From positions 1-6,228 of the forward strand of contig JANXDK010000032.1 in assembly GCA_025059435.1 (NCBI GenBank): DNA of 6,228 bases. The letters run 5' to 3'. This document shows, one piece after another, positions 1 to 5,964 of this stretch. The first letter of the stretch is position 1, and each line of letters begins with the position of its first letter. A model generated the notes under the pieces. The model was not told the DNA's origin. It worked only from the letters and a program-made list of their open reading frames with translations, and ran no database searches. This DNA is from Thermoproteota archaeon (GTDB lineage Archaea > Thermoproteota > EX4484-205 > JAAOZP01). The position numbers were made by a program, and so were the translations under genes.

Positions 1-411
1 TGGGCAAAAAATACGCTTATAAAGCACCGTAAAGATCGGCGGCCATACACCTATAGTTTAGATGAGCTTGAAAAAGGTAAGACTCACGATTCTTTCTGGA
101 ACACTGCTCAAATTGAAATGGTTAAAACTGGAAAAATGCACGGTTATATGCGTATGTACTGGGCGAAGAAAATCATCGAGTGGGTCGAGAACCCTGAGGA
201 AGCTTTCAGAATCGCATTATACCTTAACAATAAGTATGAGCTTGACGGCAGAGATCCGAATAGTTTTGCAGGAGTAGCATGGTGCTTTGGTAAACACGAT
301 CGTCCTTGGAAAGAAAGGTTAATTTACGGAAAGGTTAGATACATGAATGAAAAAAGTTTGGAGAAAAAGTTTGATATTGAGAAGTATATTCAAAGATTAC
401 GATATTACTGA
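1..411 (+). CDS. phrB: Class II CPD photolyase, C-terminal part (5' truncated by window)
   Basis: Light-driven DNA repair flavoenzyme that splits cyclobutane pyrimidine dimers using FADH-. The frame is open from base 1 (WAKNTLIKHR...), so only the last 136 residues are present and the true start lies upstream of the window. Visible class II landmarks, in order: FWNTAQ, then GKMHGYMRMYWAKKI, then YLNNKYELDGRDPN, then AWCFGKHDRPW, then GKVRYMN. This is the half of the protein that wraps the FAD; the two Trp (in FWNTAQ and MYWAKK) sit where the class II electron-transfer pair is known, the LNNKYELDGRDPN stretch contacts flavin, and HDRPW lines the lesion pocket (positions assigned from family memory). 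The gene ends in TGA and overlaps the convergent channel gene by 7 bp. It is the only plus-strand gene seen. Class assignment is very safe; whether the missing N-terminal part is intact cannot be judged. Confidence 0.96.
   Translation, partial: WAKNTLIKHRKDRRPYTYSLDELEKGKTHDSFWNTAQIEMVKTGKMHGYMRMYWAKKIIEWVENPEEAFRIALYLNNKYELDGRDPNSFAGVAWCFGKHDRPWKERLIYGKVRYMNEKSLEKKFDIEKYIQRLRYY
350..368 (-). terminator. T-rich tract after the channel gene
   Basis: On the minus strand, 37-55 bases past the channel stop codon, there are T runs of 5 and 6 (plus-strand A runs at 364-368 and 350-355). They fall in the Lys-rich tail of the photolyase gene. A U-rich terminator for the three-gene minus-strand operon would fit here. 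No hairpin is seen, and the evidence is composition only. Confidence 0.3.
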
Positions 412-1202
412 TTTTTATCGCTTATTTTCTTTTTAATCTCTTTGAGCCTTGTTTTAACTCTTTTCAGGATTTCCGATACGATTATCTTGCTTTTCGCAGG
501 ATTGTTAATTCTCAACAGAAGTTCTAACTGGACTGAACGATTGTCCATTCTAACTACTCTGACCTCAGGTTTAGAGTCAACCGCAAGATCGTCTTTAAGT
601 TCATTACTAACCTCTATTAGAATATCCTCGATATAAGACAGATCTAATGTATTATCTACAGTTAATGGCACATGTATTCTTATCTCGCCTGTAGTAGTTC
701 TGTTTATAAGTGTGCTGTTAACAATCTTAGAGTTTGGGATATGCATTATTTCATTGTCCGGCGTCACCAGAACCGTACTTATCAGATTAATATCGATGAT
801 CCTGCCGAAATACTCTCCTACTTGAATCCAGTCTCCGATTTTAAAAGGATTGTATATCGCTATAGCTTCGCGTGAAGCCATATTCAGCAATATGTCTCTA
901 AAAGCAATTATCAGTGCTATTCCACCCAATGCTATTATCACGAGTAATATTGTTAATTCGAGACCAATTTGTCCCAAACACATTACAATACCGATGAACC
1001 ATACTAACCATGATAAAGCGCGCCTAATTTGTTGAGCAACTTGGCGGCCTAGTCTGCTCACTGACTTAGACACAAGTCCTCCAAGAATCTTCGATACCAC
1101 CCATGTTATGAGTAATATTAAGCCGGCTAAAGCCATTTTAGTAAGTATGTTTATTAGAAGATCGCTTAGAAAGAATATTTCCAGCAGGAAGATTTCTTGC
1201 AT
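405..1202 (-). CDS. MscS-family small-conductance mechanosensitive channel
   Basis: Membrane channel expected to open under tension and release solutes after hypo-osmotic shock. The 265-residue product has the minimal MscS plan. There are three membrane segments: about 15-40, about 62-79, and the pore-lining one at about 83-105, rich in Gly and Ala (ALGGIALIIAFRD). An amphipathic helix at 106-118 ends in NPF. The hallmark beta domain follows (KIGDWIQVGEYFGRI, then VTPDNEIMHIPNSKIVNS, residues 121-163). The alpha/beta cytoplasmic domain continues to a Lys-rich tail. The ATG start has a good ribosome site (AAGGAGTG), and no extra N-terminal domain is present. It is the last gene of an apparent operon, 20 bp after the RCK protein, and its stop overlaps the photolyase gene. 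Family assignment is firm; gating and ion preference cannot be read from sequence. Confidence 0.93.
   Translation of the reverse strand: MQEIFLLEIFFLSDLLINILTKMALAGLILLITWVVSKILGGLVSKSVSRLGRQVAQQIRRALSWLVWFIGIVMCLGQIGLELTILLVIIALGGIALIIAFRDILLNMASREAIAIYNPFKIGDWIQVGEYFGRIIDINLISTVLVTPDNEIMHIPNSKIVNSTLINRTTTGEIRIHVPLTVDNTLDLSYIEDILIEVSNELKDDLAVDSKPEVRVVRMDNRSVQLELLLRINNPAKSKIIVSEILKRVKTRLKEIKKKISDKNQ
411..434 (+). terminator. T-rich tract after photolyase
   Basis: Immediately after the photolyase stop the plus strand carries T runs of 5, 4 and 5 (412-416, 425-428, 430-434) with no GC-rich hairpin. Archaeal RNA polymerases are known to stop at such U-rich stretches. The tract lies wholly within the last codons of the opposing channel gene, where Lys codons on the other strand create the T runs. 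Plausible but compositionally cheap. Confidence 0.35.
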
Positions 1203-1211
1203 CTACTCTCA

Positions 1212-1219
1212 CACTCCTT
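1212..1219 (-). promoter_or_regulatory. Shine-Dalgarno site of the channel gene
   Basis: The minus strand reads AAGGAGTG in the 20-bp gap between the RCK stop and the channel ATG, with the GGAG core 11 bases from the ATG. It fixes the ATG at 1202 as the start and shows that internal genes of this operon can use SD-led initiation, in contrast to the first gene. Confidence 0.6.
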
Positions 1220-1222
1220 ATG

Positions 1223-1891
1223 TCAAGTGACCTCTATACTCCTAAATTTATCTACGATTTCTTCAACAAGTTTCCTAGGACCGCAAACTATCACTTGATC
1301 CCCGCCTTTTAAAACAGCGTCTCCATCAACATATGTTAACTCACATTCACGAAATATTCCGATTACTCTACATTCATCTGGAATATTCAATTGATTAATA
1401 GTCTTACCAACAGCGTTTCCATTGAAGGGTACTTTTACCTTAACAATCTTAAAATTCATGGCGAGATTCTCGTAAATGGTTTCGAGACCGGGGGTTTCGA
1501 GAACGTTAAGGAACAGACGGCGCGTTTCTTCCGATGGGCATATTACAATGTCTGCACCACTCTCCCTAATTCTTTCCTTGTTTTCTGGTTGATGGGCCCT
1601 TGCTATAACTAAGGGTATCCCATACTCCTTCTTGGCGATTTGGCACGCTCTCAGGTTTACCTCATCCTCATTCGTCAAGACCAGCGCAACGTCTATCTTA
1701 TCTGCCTCAACCTCTTTCCAAATCTCGGGATCGTCGCCACTCCCAATGAAGATAGCAGCGTCAGCATGTTCAGCTATTTCTCTACACTTATCCTCATCAG
1801 GCTCTATGACGGCAAGTATGTGTCCCTCCTCAGAAAGCTGCTTTATTATCGGCATCCCGATGTCACCAGCACCAACGACGAGTATTCGCAA
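1223..1891 (-). CDS. Stand-alone RCK (TrkA-N plus TrkA-C) regulatory subunit
   Basis: Cytoplasmic regulator of the TrkA/KtrA type, which binds nucleotide and controls a membrane transporter. In the 222-residue product the Rossmann half opens with ILVVGAGDIG (GxGxxG at Gly7-Gly12). An acidic residue ends strand 2 (Glu30 in AVIEPDEDKC), as in NAD/ATP-binding RCK domains. The half continues through the DVALVLTNEDEVNLRA and VIARAH motifs. From about 148 a TrkA-C domain follows (VGKTINQLNIPDECRVIGIF, then VLKGGDQVIVCGP). The start must be TTG: an in-frame TAG lies seven codons upstream and no ATG or GTG lies between. A weak AGGGT element sits about ten bases before it. RCK subunits normally serve TrkH/KtrB potassium pores, but none is seen here. 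Its neighbours are an amino-acid-type permease upstream and a mechanosensitive channel downstream, so either could be the partner. Domain assignment is firm; the partner is inferred. Confidence 0.92.
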   Translation of the reverse strand: MRILVVGAGDIGMPIIKQLSEEGHILAVIEPDEDKCREIAEHADAAIFIGSGDDPEIWKEVEADKIDVALVLTNEDEVNLRACQIAKKEYGIPLVIARAHQPENKERIRESGADIVICPSEETRRLFLNVLETPGLETIYENLAMNFKIVKVKVPFNGNAVGKTINQLNIPDECRVIGIFRECELTYVDGDAVLKGGDQVIVCGPRKLVEEIVDKFRSIEVT

Positions 1892-1935
1892 CCCGATATG
1901 ACTACCCTGCTATTCTAAAAAGGTTGCCTAAAAAC

Positions 1936-3300
1936 TTAATCCCCTTTCGCACCGGTGTCCTTATAGGTTTTTCTGAGGAGCATTAGTATGCATACTCCCG
2001 TAAATCCAAAGACCATTCCTAAGATTAATGATTCTATGCTTAGCGTAAGAATCATGATGATTGAGGTTAAGACAGCCATTATCGTTGGGAGAGGGTAGAG
2101 AGGCACTTTAAACGGACGGTAAAGATGCGGCTCTGCCTTCCTTAAACGCATTAGCGATAAAGCTACTAGTATAGCTGTAACGTTGTAGCCGAGCGCTATT
2201 ACATACACTATGAAGTCTACAGACCTTGTTAAGACGAAGGCTATTGCTACGATGGTAGTTAAGGCTAAGGACGTGTAGGGAGTCCGGTATTTTGGATGAA
2301 CCTGTTTGAAGAAGGACGGTAGAAGATTGCTCCTGCTTAAAGCGTACGCTATCCTAGTTGCTCCAGCCATGCTACCATTTATTGTGGAGAGGGTTGCAAT
2401 CATGCTTCCAACGGTTACTACGATCACTCCTACGGGGCCCATGAAATAGTTTGCAGCATCTTGCAACGGTGTGTTTGAGCCTACGTATACTTCTGAAGGC
2501 GCTCCTCCGATCGTTGCTACTGCTGTGCCCGTGAAAATTATGGTGATAATTATTAGCGACAGAAACAGGGCTCGGGGGATAGTCTTTCCAGCAGTTTTAA
2601 CTTCTTCAGAGAGCTGTGTTATTGTTTCATAGCCTGCGTAAGTAGGGAATATGTAGCCCACCATAAGCATTGTCGGCAGAAACCCTTTAGGGAATAATGG
2701 TTGAAACCTTTCTGCATTGAAGCTGAGAAAAGAGCCTGCCATATATAGGCCGAGGGAAGAGACGAGGATAGCTGTGAGGATGAATTCTGCTATACCCATG
2801 GTTTTTACTCCTCTAAAGTTGATGAATGCAAAAACTATCAGAATAATAATGGCCAAAACGTATGGCTCTAACCATTTCAGAAAGTAGTTTATTGAAAAAG
2901 CAAACACTATAGCTCCCAAAGCACAATCCGTTATACTCCCAACCCAGTCGAACCATCCCGCTAGGAAAGCGGGGATACTTTCGCCAAAAGCTCTTTTAAC
3001 GAAGCTTATGGCTCCACCAGCACTACTCGGCACGGTAGAACCGAGCTCGGCATAAGAAAAACAGCTGAATAGGGCGAAGAAAGCTCCGATTAGGAAGGTT
3101 ATCACTATGCTGGGCCCTGCTGCCTCAACCGCTCTTCCCATTATAGCAAATATGGTACCACATATTGCAGTTCCTACCCCGAGGAATGTTGTCTGAGCAA
3201 GATTTAATGCTCTTTTTAACGTAATCTCTTCTACAGACCTATTCACCTTATTCCCAAACGTATTTTCACTCGAATCCGTAGTTGCAGCACTATTTGTCAC
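1936..3300 (-). CDS. APC-superfamily amino acid/polyamine permease
   Basis: Secondary transporter of the amino acid-polyamine-organocation superfamily, expected to have about twelve membrane helices in 454 residues. Family landmarks in order: helix 1 with GVGTAICGTIFAIMG (41-55, the unwound substrate-binding segment); FSYAELGSTVPSSAGG (81-96); PTYAGYETITQLSEEVKTAG (219-238, helix 6 plus loop); IPRAL (241-245); RIAYALSRSNLLP (316-328); YRPFKVPLYP (394-403). The first 25 or so residues are polar and poorly typical. GTG at 3300 is chosen because a TATA element lies 23-30 bases ahead of it, right for a leaderless message; an in-frame GTG at 3246 would also leave the conserved part intact. It is the first gene of an apparent operon with the RCK regulator (44 bp downstream) and the MscS-type channel. 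Substrate cannot be stated: amino acids are usual, but K+ transporters also exist in this superfamily. Confidence 0.92.
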   Translation of the reverse strand: MTNSAATTDSSENTFGNKVNRSVEEITLKRALNLAQTTFLGVGTAICGTIFAIMGRAVEAAGPSIVITFLIGAFFALFSCFSYAELGSTVPSSAGGAISFVKRAFGESIPAFLAGWFDWVGSITDCALGAIVFAFSINYFLKWLEPYVLAIIILIVFAFINFRGVKTMGIAEFILTAILVSSLGLYMAGSFLSFNAERFQPLFPKGFLPTMLMVGYIFPTYAGYETITQLSEEVKTAGKTIPRALFLSLIIITIIFTGTAVATIGGAPSEVYVGSNTPLQDAANYFMGPVGVIVVTVGSMIATLSTINGSMAGATRIAYALSRSNLLPSFFKQVHPKYRTPYTSLALTTIVAIAFVLTRSVDFIVYVIALGYNVTAILVALSLMRLRKAEPHLYRPFKVPLYPLPTIMAVLTSIIMILTLSIESLILGMVFGFTGVCILMLLRKTYKDTGAKGD

Positions 3301-3322
3301 ATCAAGTCGCTTACTAAAGCCA

Positions 3323-3340
3323 GCTTATAGGTATTTTTCA
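3323..3340 (-). promoter_or_regulatory. TATA/BRE promoter of the permease-RCK-channel operon
   Basis: The minus strand reads TGAAAAATACCTATAAGC, with the CTATAAG core at -30 to -24 from the GTG at 3300 and an A-rich BRE-like stretch before it. A start of transcription about 25 bases downstream falls on or next to the GTG. No Shine-Dalgarno is seen, so a leaderless mRNA is likely. Inferred from spacing. Confidence 0.5.
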
Positions 3341-3396
3341 TTGATACTGTATAAGGAGCAAGCAAACTAGATTGAAGCACCATAATTCAAGTTTAT

Positions 3397-3426
3397 CGAA
3401 AATCTGAATAAATTTTCGTCGAGACG
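3397..3426 (+). repeat. Overlapping inverted repeats upstream of the permease promoter
   Basis: CGAAAAT (3397-3403) and ATTTTCG (3412-3418) form a perfect 7-bp inverted repeat around an 8-base loop. Its right arm runs into a second palindrome, CGTCGAGACG (3417-3426, arms of 4). They lie about 100 bp upstream of the predicted permease transcription start, in a 190-bp spacer (3301-3490) without any gene. They could be an operator, a weak hairpin (a T-rich run at 3427-3436 follows on the plus strand), or chance in AT-rich DNA. Confidence 0.35.
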
Positions 3427-3441
3427 TTTCTTTTTTCCTTT

Positions 3442-3469
3442 AAAAATATGAAAAAATGATTTTTTTTCA
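3442..3469 (-). terminator. Probable terminator of the hydroxyacid dehydrogenase gene
   Basis: Beginning 22 bases past the stop, the minus strand has an A/T hairpin (TGAAAAAA against TTTTTTCA with a three-base loop and a two-base slip, 3449-3469). It then has T runs of 6 and 5 (plus-strand A runs at 3451-3456 and 3442-3446). The U-rich output fits archaeal intrinsic termination and separates this gene from the permease operon, which has its own promoter. Confidence 0.45.
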
Positions 3470-3490
3470 GAAGATTTTTCAAAATATTGC

Positions 3491-4480
3491 TTAATTAGAA
3501 GAGATAATTGGTGCAAGAGTTTGTTTCTCCAATTCCTTAAGGTTAACTATGTTTAGTGGGTTCCCATTGGCGAATGCTTTTATAACATCTATTGTTGACT
3601 GAAGAATGTAGTCTTCTGCCTCAACAGTATTCCAAGCAATGTGGGGAGTGAGTACAACGTTTTCAAGTTTCAATATCGGATCATCGGGTTCAGGAGGTTC
3701 CTTTTCAAGTACATCCAATCCAGCTCCAGACAGTTTTCCGGTTTTTAATGCTTCAACTAATGCTTCCTGGTCAACCACCTGACCTCTTGAAGTGTTTATT
3801 AAAACAGCATGCTTCTTCATTCTTGCTATTGAATCCCTGTTTATCATGTGATATGTTTCTCTGGTTAGTGGAACATGAATAGAAATTATGTCAGATCTCT
3901 CTAATACTTCTTCAAGTTTAACATATCTTAAGACTCCTTCAGCCTCTAGAGCAGTCTTCTTAAAAACATCGTAGGCAATTACCTCTGCTCCAAATGCCTT
4001 TGCTATCCTTGCTACTCTCTCGCCAATGGCACCAGTACCGATGATCCCGAAGGTTTTTCCATTTATCAAACTACCTTGAAGAAGTGGACTAAACCATTTA
4101 GAAGACCTGACCATTAAATCTGCTTTAACTATCTTCCGCAAGACTGCCAAAAGTAATGCGAATACATGCTCCGCCACCGGTAGGCTTCCATATCCTGGAA
4201 TATTTGAAACTAATATTCCTCTTTTGCTTGCAGCCTCTATATCTATATGGTCGAAACCAGATGACCTTGTTACAATAAGCTTCAAATTAGGTAGGGATTC
4301 AATCACTTTTATACTTACTTTTGAAAACACGAAGACTGAAAGTATTTCTGTATCTACATACCTAGTTAAGTCAACTTTATTTACAATCTCCTTTTCAAAA
4401 GCTATTCCCCAACCCTTTAACATTTTGTTGAAAGTTGAAACAGTTTTCGAATCGGCCTCTACAACCAGTATCTTCCTCAT
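3491..4480 (-). CDS. D-isomer-specific 2-hydroxyacid dehydrogenase (NAD type)
   Basis: Soluble oxidoreductase interconverting a 2-keto acid and its D-2-hydroxy acid. In 329 residues the substrate domain is split around the NAD domain as usual. The nucleotide site is FGIIGTGAIG (GxGxxG at 148-153) with Asp171 ending strand 2 (VIAYD), which indicates NAD rather than NADP. The catalytic set is complete: Arg232 (NTSRGQVVD), Glu261 (GLDVLEKEP) and His280 (LTPHIAWNT). IPGYGSLPVAEHVFALLLA (94-112) is also typical. There is no ACT or other C-terminal regulatory domain, so it is not a long feedback-controlled SerA. Overall style resembles D-lactate, glyoxylate/hydroxypyruvate or short phosphoglycerate dehydrogenases, and the substrate is not decidable here. 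ATG start, no clear Shine-Dalgarno, short leader. Its own promoter with paired palindromes suggests dedicated control; it is probably monocistronic. Class is firm. Confidence 0.93.
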   Translation of the reverse strand: MRKILVVEADSKTVSTFNKMLKGWGIAFEKEIVNKVDLTRYVDTEILSVFVFSKVSIKVIESLPNLKLIVTRSSGFDHIDIEAASKRGILVSNIPGYGSLPVAEHVFALLLAVLRKIVKADLMVRSSKWFSPLLQGSLINGKTFGIIGTGAIGERVARIAKAFGAEVIAYDVFKKTALEAEGVLRYVKLEEVLERSDIISIHVPLTRETYHMINRDSIARMKKHAVLINTSRGQVVDQEALVEALKTGKLSGAGLDVLEKEPPEPDDPILKLENVVLTPHIAWNTVEAEDYILQSTIDVIKAFANGNPLNIVNLKELEKQTLAPIISSN

Positions 4481-4488
4481 TCCATATG

Positions 4489-4513
4489 ATTTTTATAACC
4501 CAGTTATAAAAAT
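4489..4513. promoter_or_regulatory. Palindromic operator, proximal copy (over the transcription start)
   Basis: A perfect inverted repeat with 11-bp arms (ATTTTTATAAC and GTTATAAAAAT) around CCA. It contains the 15-mer TATAACCCAGTTATA at 4494-4508. It sits between the TATA box and the dehydrogenase ATG and covers the predicted start of transcription near 4496, a position where a bound dimer would block polymerase loading. Confidence 0.65.
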
Positions 4514-4518
4514 GTTTT

Positions 4519-4526
4519 TATATAAA
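4519..4526 (-). promoter_or_regulatory. TATA box of the hydroxyacid dehydrogenase gene
   Basis: The minus strand reads TTTATATA within CTATTTATATAAAAAC, centred 42 bases before the ATG. Transcription should begin about 26 bases downstream, near 4496, giving a leader of about 16 bases. It lies between the two palindromic operator copies. Confidence 0.55.
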
Positions 4527-4545
4527 TAGTAACGTTTTACACAAA

Positions 4546-4560
4546 TATAACCCAGTTATA
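4546..4560. promoter_or_regulatory. Palindromic operator, distal copy (upstream of TATA)
   Basis: A second exact copy of TATAACCCAGTTATA (arms of 6, spacer CCA). Its centre is 52 bp from the proximal copy, close to five helical turns, so both would face the same side of DNA. It starts three bases from the stop of the PurP-like gene and lies about 57 bp upstream of the predicted dehydrogenase start. Confidence 0.6.
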
Positions 4561-4563
4561 GAT

Positions 4564-5736
4564 TTATGTCACTATCTCCTCAAGCCTGTTCTCTCTTGAA
4601 GCATATTTTATCTCCAACATAGGTAAATCCATGGGTGTTTCAATTCTTTCCAAGTTATACTTCCGCAAGTATTTCAGATACTTTAGAGTAATTCTTCGCA
4701 TTTCTGGAGAATTAGGACCCACGCAAGGACATCCCGGTATTCTTGGACTCACGTCGAAGACATAGAATTCCAACCTCTTCTGCTCAGGATCCTCTGTATC
4801 ATAGGCTATTGCTCCCTGTAGTGCGAAAAGACCTATCATGCCAGGAGGATATTCTTCTTCGCATACTCTCCTGAATTTTTCCGCAGCTTTATACACAAGG
4901 GGTTTGAGAGATTCCCTCATCGTTAAGCCGTAATGGCCGACTTCCTCGTTTTTAATTGGGATATCTAACGATAATTGGTCTCTAGCGGGCAGGCTTAGTA
5001 CACCATGTAGATTAGTTTGTTTTCTATCATCGAATCCTATGAGGTCGAAGTCGTCGAAAGCATCTCTCAAAGCCCATCCTTGGAAGTTAGCATTAAACTT
5101 CTGACCCAGTACGTATTCCTCTATTCTGGCTTTCTTCAGGCCGTCTTCGCTTATCACATCTCTCCTCAAAAACTCCTCTGCTTTACTATAATATTCCTCT
5201 GGAGAAGAGGCATAGAAAAACGCTCTTTCAAGGGGCTTCTTTTTCTGTTGAACTTTAACTATCACCAGCCTATCTATCTCTTCGGGCTTATTAAACTTCT
5301 TGGGAATTCTTATTCCTGCTTTCTCTAAGAGCCAATACTGGTTTCTATCTTCGTCACGCTCTTCAGCTCTTAGAATAGTCCTATTGCCGTAGATGGGGAT
5401 ATTGAAAACATTCTCAATTTTATCGTAACCGACATAAACCGAGAACGACCTGTTTGGTATGAAAATTGTGTTCAGCCTCCTCATCTCTTCCTGAATATCC
5501 TCTCTCACTATTTCTGAGAATTTCTCGAGAACCATCACATGATCGAAAAGATGCTGATTGTATTTTGCGTAAAGTTCTTCTCTACCCTTTTGACATATGA
5601 CAAGGGTTTTAAATCCGAATGATTTGGCAGATATTCCTACTTCCTCTGCTGAATGCGAACCCAGTACACCAATAGTGATATTCTTAGTGTCATACTTCGA
5701 AACAATATCCTGAATATCTTCTCTCTTAATCACCAT
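4564..5736 (-). CDS. Diverged PurP-family (ATP-grasp, DUF1297-type) protein
   Basis: PurP makes FAICAR from AICAR, formate and ATP in archaeal purine synthesis. This relative has 390 residues from ATG 5736. Kept features: ITIGVLGSHSAEE with the family's conserved His (about residue 28), IYGNRTILRAE, ARIEEYVLGQKFN (203-215), LPARDQLSLDI (249-259), PPGMIGLFALQ (297-307). Lost features: the glycine-rich ATP loop, usually GARGGRGYF, is replaced by KVQQKKKPLERAFF (161-174), and the usual FExSAR...GTNxFMNGSPY end becomes FDVSPRIPGCPCVGPNSPE (331-349), with Asp for the metal-binding Glu. The tail is also rewritten. An in-frame TTG at 5766 would add ten residues, but the ATG matches where family proteins begin; AGAGGA abuts that ATG. 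Canonical purP lies upstream in the same direction. Family is safe; catalytic function is doubtful, and it could be a partner or a variant ligase. Confidence 0.88.
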   Translation of the reverse strand: MVIKREDIQDIVSKYDTKNITIGVLGSHSAEEVGISAKSFGFKTLVICQKGREELYAKYNQHLFDHVMVLEKFSEIVREDIQEEMRRLNTIFIPNRSFSVYVGYDKIENVFNIPIYGNRTILRAEERDEDRNQYWLLEKAGIRIPKKFNKPEEIDRLVIVKVQQKKKPLERAFFYASSPEEYYSKAEEFLRRDVISEDGLKKARIEEYVLGQKFNANFQGWALRDAFDDFDLIGFDDRKQTNLHGVLSLPARDQLSLDIPIKNEEVGHYGLTMRESLKPLVYKAAEKFRRVCEEEYPPGMIGLFALQGAIAYDTEDPEQKRLEFYVFDVSPRIPGCPCVGPNSPEMRRITLKYLKYLRKYNLERIETPMDLPMLEIKYASRENRLEEIVT

Positions 5737-5777
5737 TCCTCTAGCAATATCATATTTACTGTGCAACTTAATATTTC

Positions 5778-5787
5778 TTATTTTTCG
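5778..5787 (-). promoter_or_regulatory. Possible TATA element of the PurP-like gene
   Basis: The minus strand reads CGAAAAATAA about 42-51 bases before ATG 5736. If used, transcription would start near 5756, downstream of the alternative TTG at 5766, favouring the ATG. A rival TTTAAAG element at 5800-5806 would leave either start possible. The 228-bp spacer to the preceding purP gene (5737-5964) holds no other convincing gene or hairpin. Confidence 0.25.
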
Positions 5788-5964
5788 TCAGTATTCGTTC
5801 TTTAAACATTTTTCTATCTTATACTCTAGAATTCATAGGCAACATGTATATACTAATGGATTTAACCATATTTCTCCAATTCTTGTGTTTCTTAAGTTGT
5901 AATATCAGGGAAATGTTTTATGACTTATTTTTTACCATTCAACTCCCTTAAAATCGTAATAATG

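Noticed and set aside
62..277. Plus-strand frame of 71 codons inside the photolyase gene
   Set aside because: It lies in another frame of a region whose frame 1 matches class II photolyase end to end, so it is a shadow.
1632..1918. Two overlapping plus-strand frames opposite the RCK gene
   Set aside because: Both are antisense to a clear TrkA-N domain and show no recognisable motif; they arise from codon structure.
3491..4480. Naming the dehydrogenase SerA (3-phosphoglycerate dehydrogenase)
   Set aside because: Motifs fit the whole D-2-hydroxyacid family, there is no ACT domain, and no serine-pathway gene is nearby, so the substrate cannot be fixed.
4489..4560. Reading the paired palindromes as transcription terminators of the PurP-like gene or as a CRISPR fragment
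   Set aside because: The arms are almost all A/T with no following U run at the distal copy; two 15-bp palindromic copies flanking a TATA box fit operators better, and two units with a 37-bp gap containing a promoter are not a CRISPR array.
5017..5328. 103-codon plus-strand frame opposite the PurP-like gene
   Set aside because: Antisense shadow of conserved PurP-family sequence, with no ribosome site or domain.
5844..5951. 35-codon hydrophobic plus-strand frame (starts MYILMDLTIF) in the spacer between the two purP-family genes
   Set aside because: No ribosome site, opposite to its neighbours, and T-rich DNA readily yields hydrophobic codons; no evidence that it is translated.
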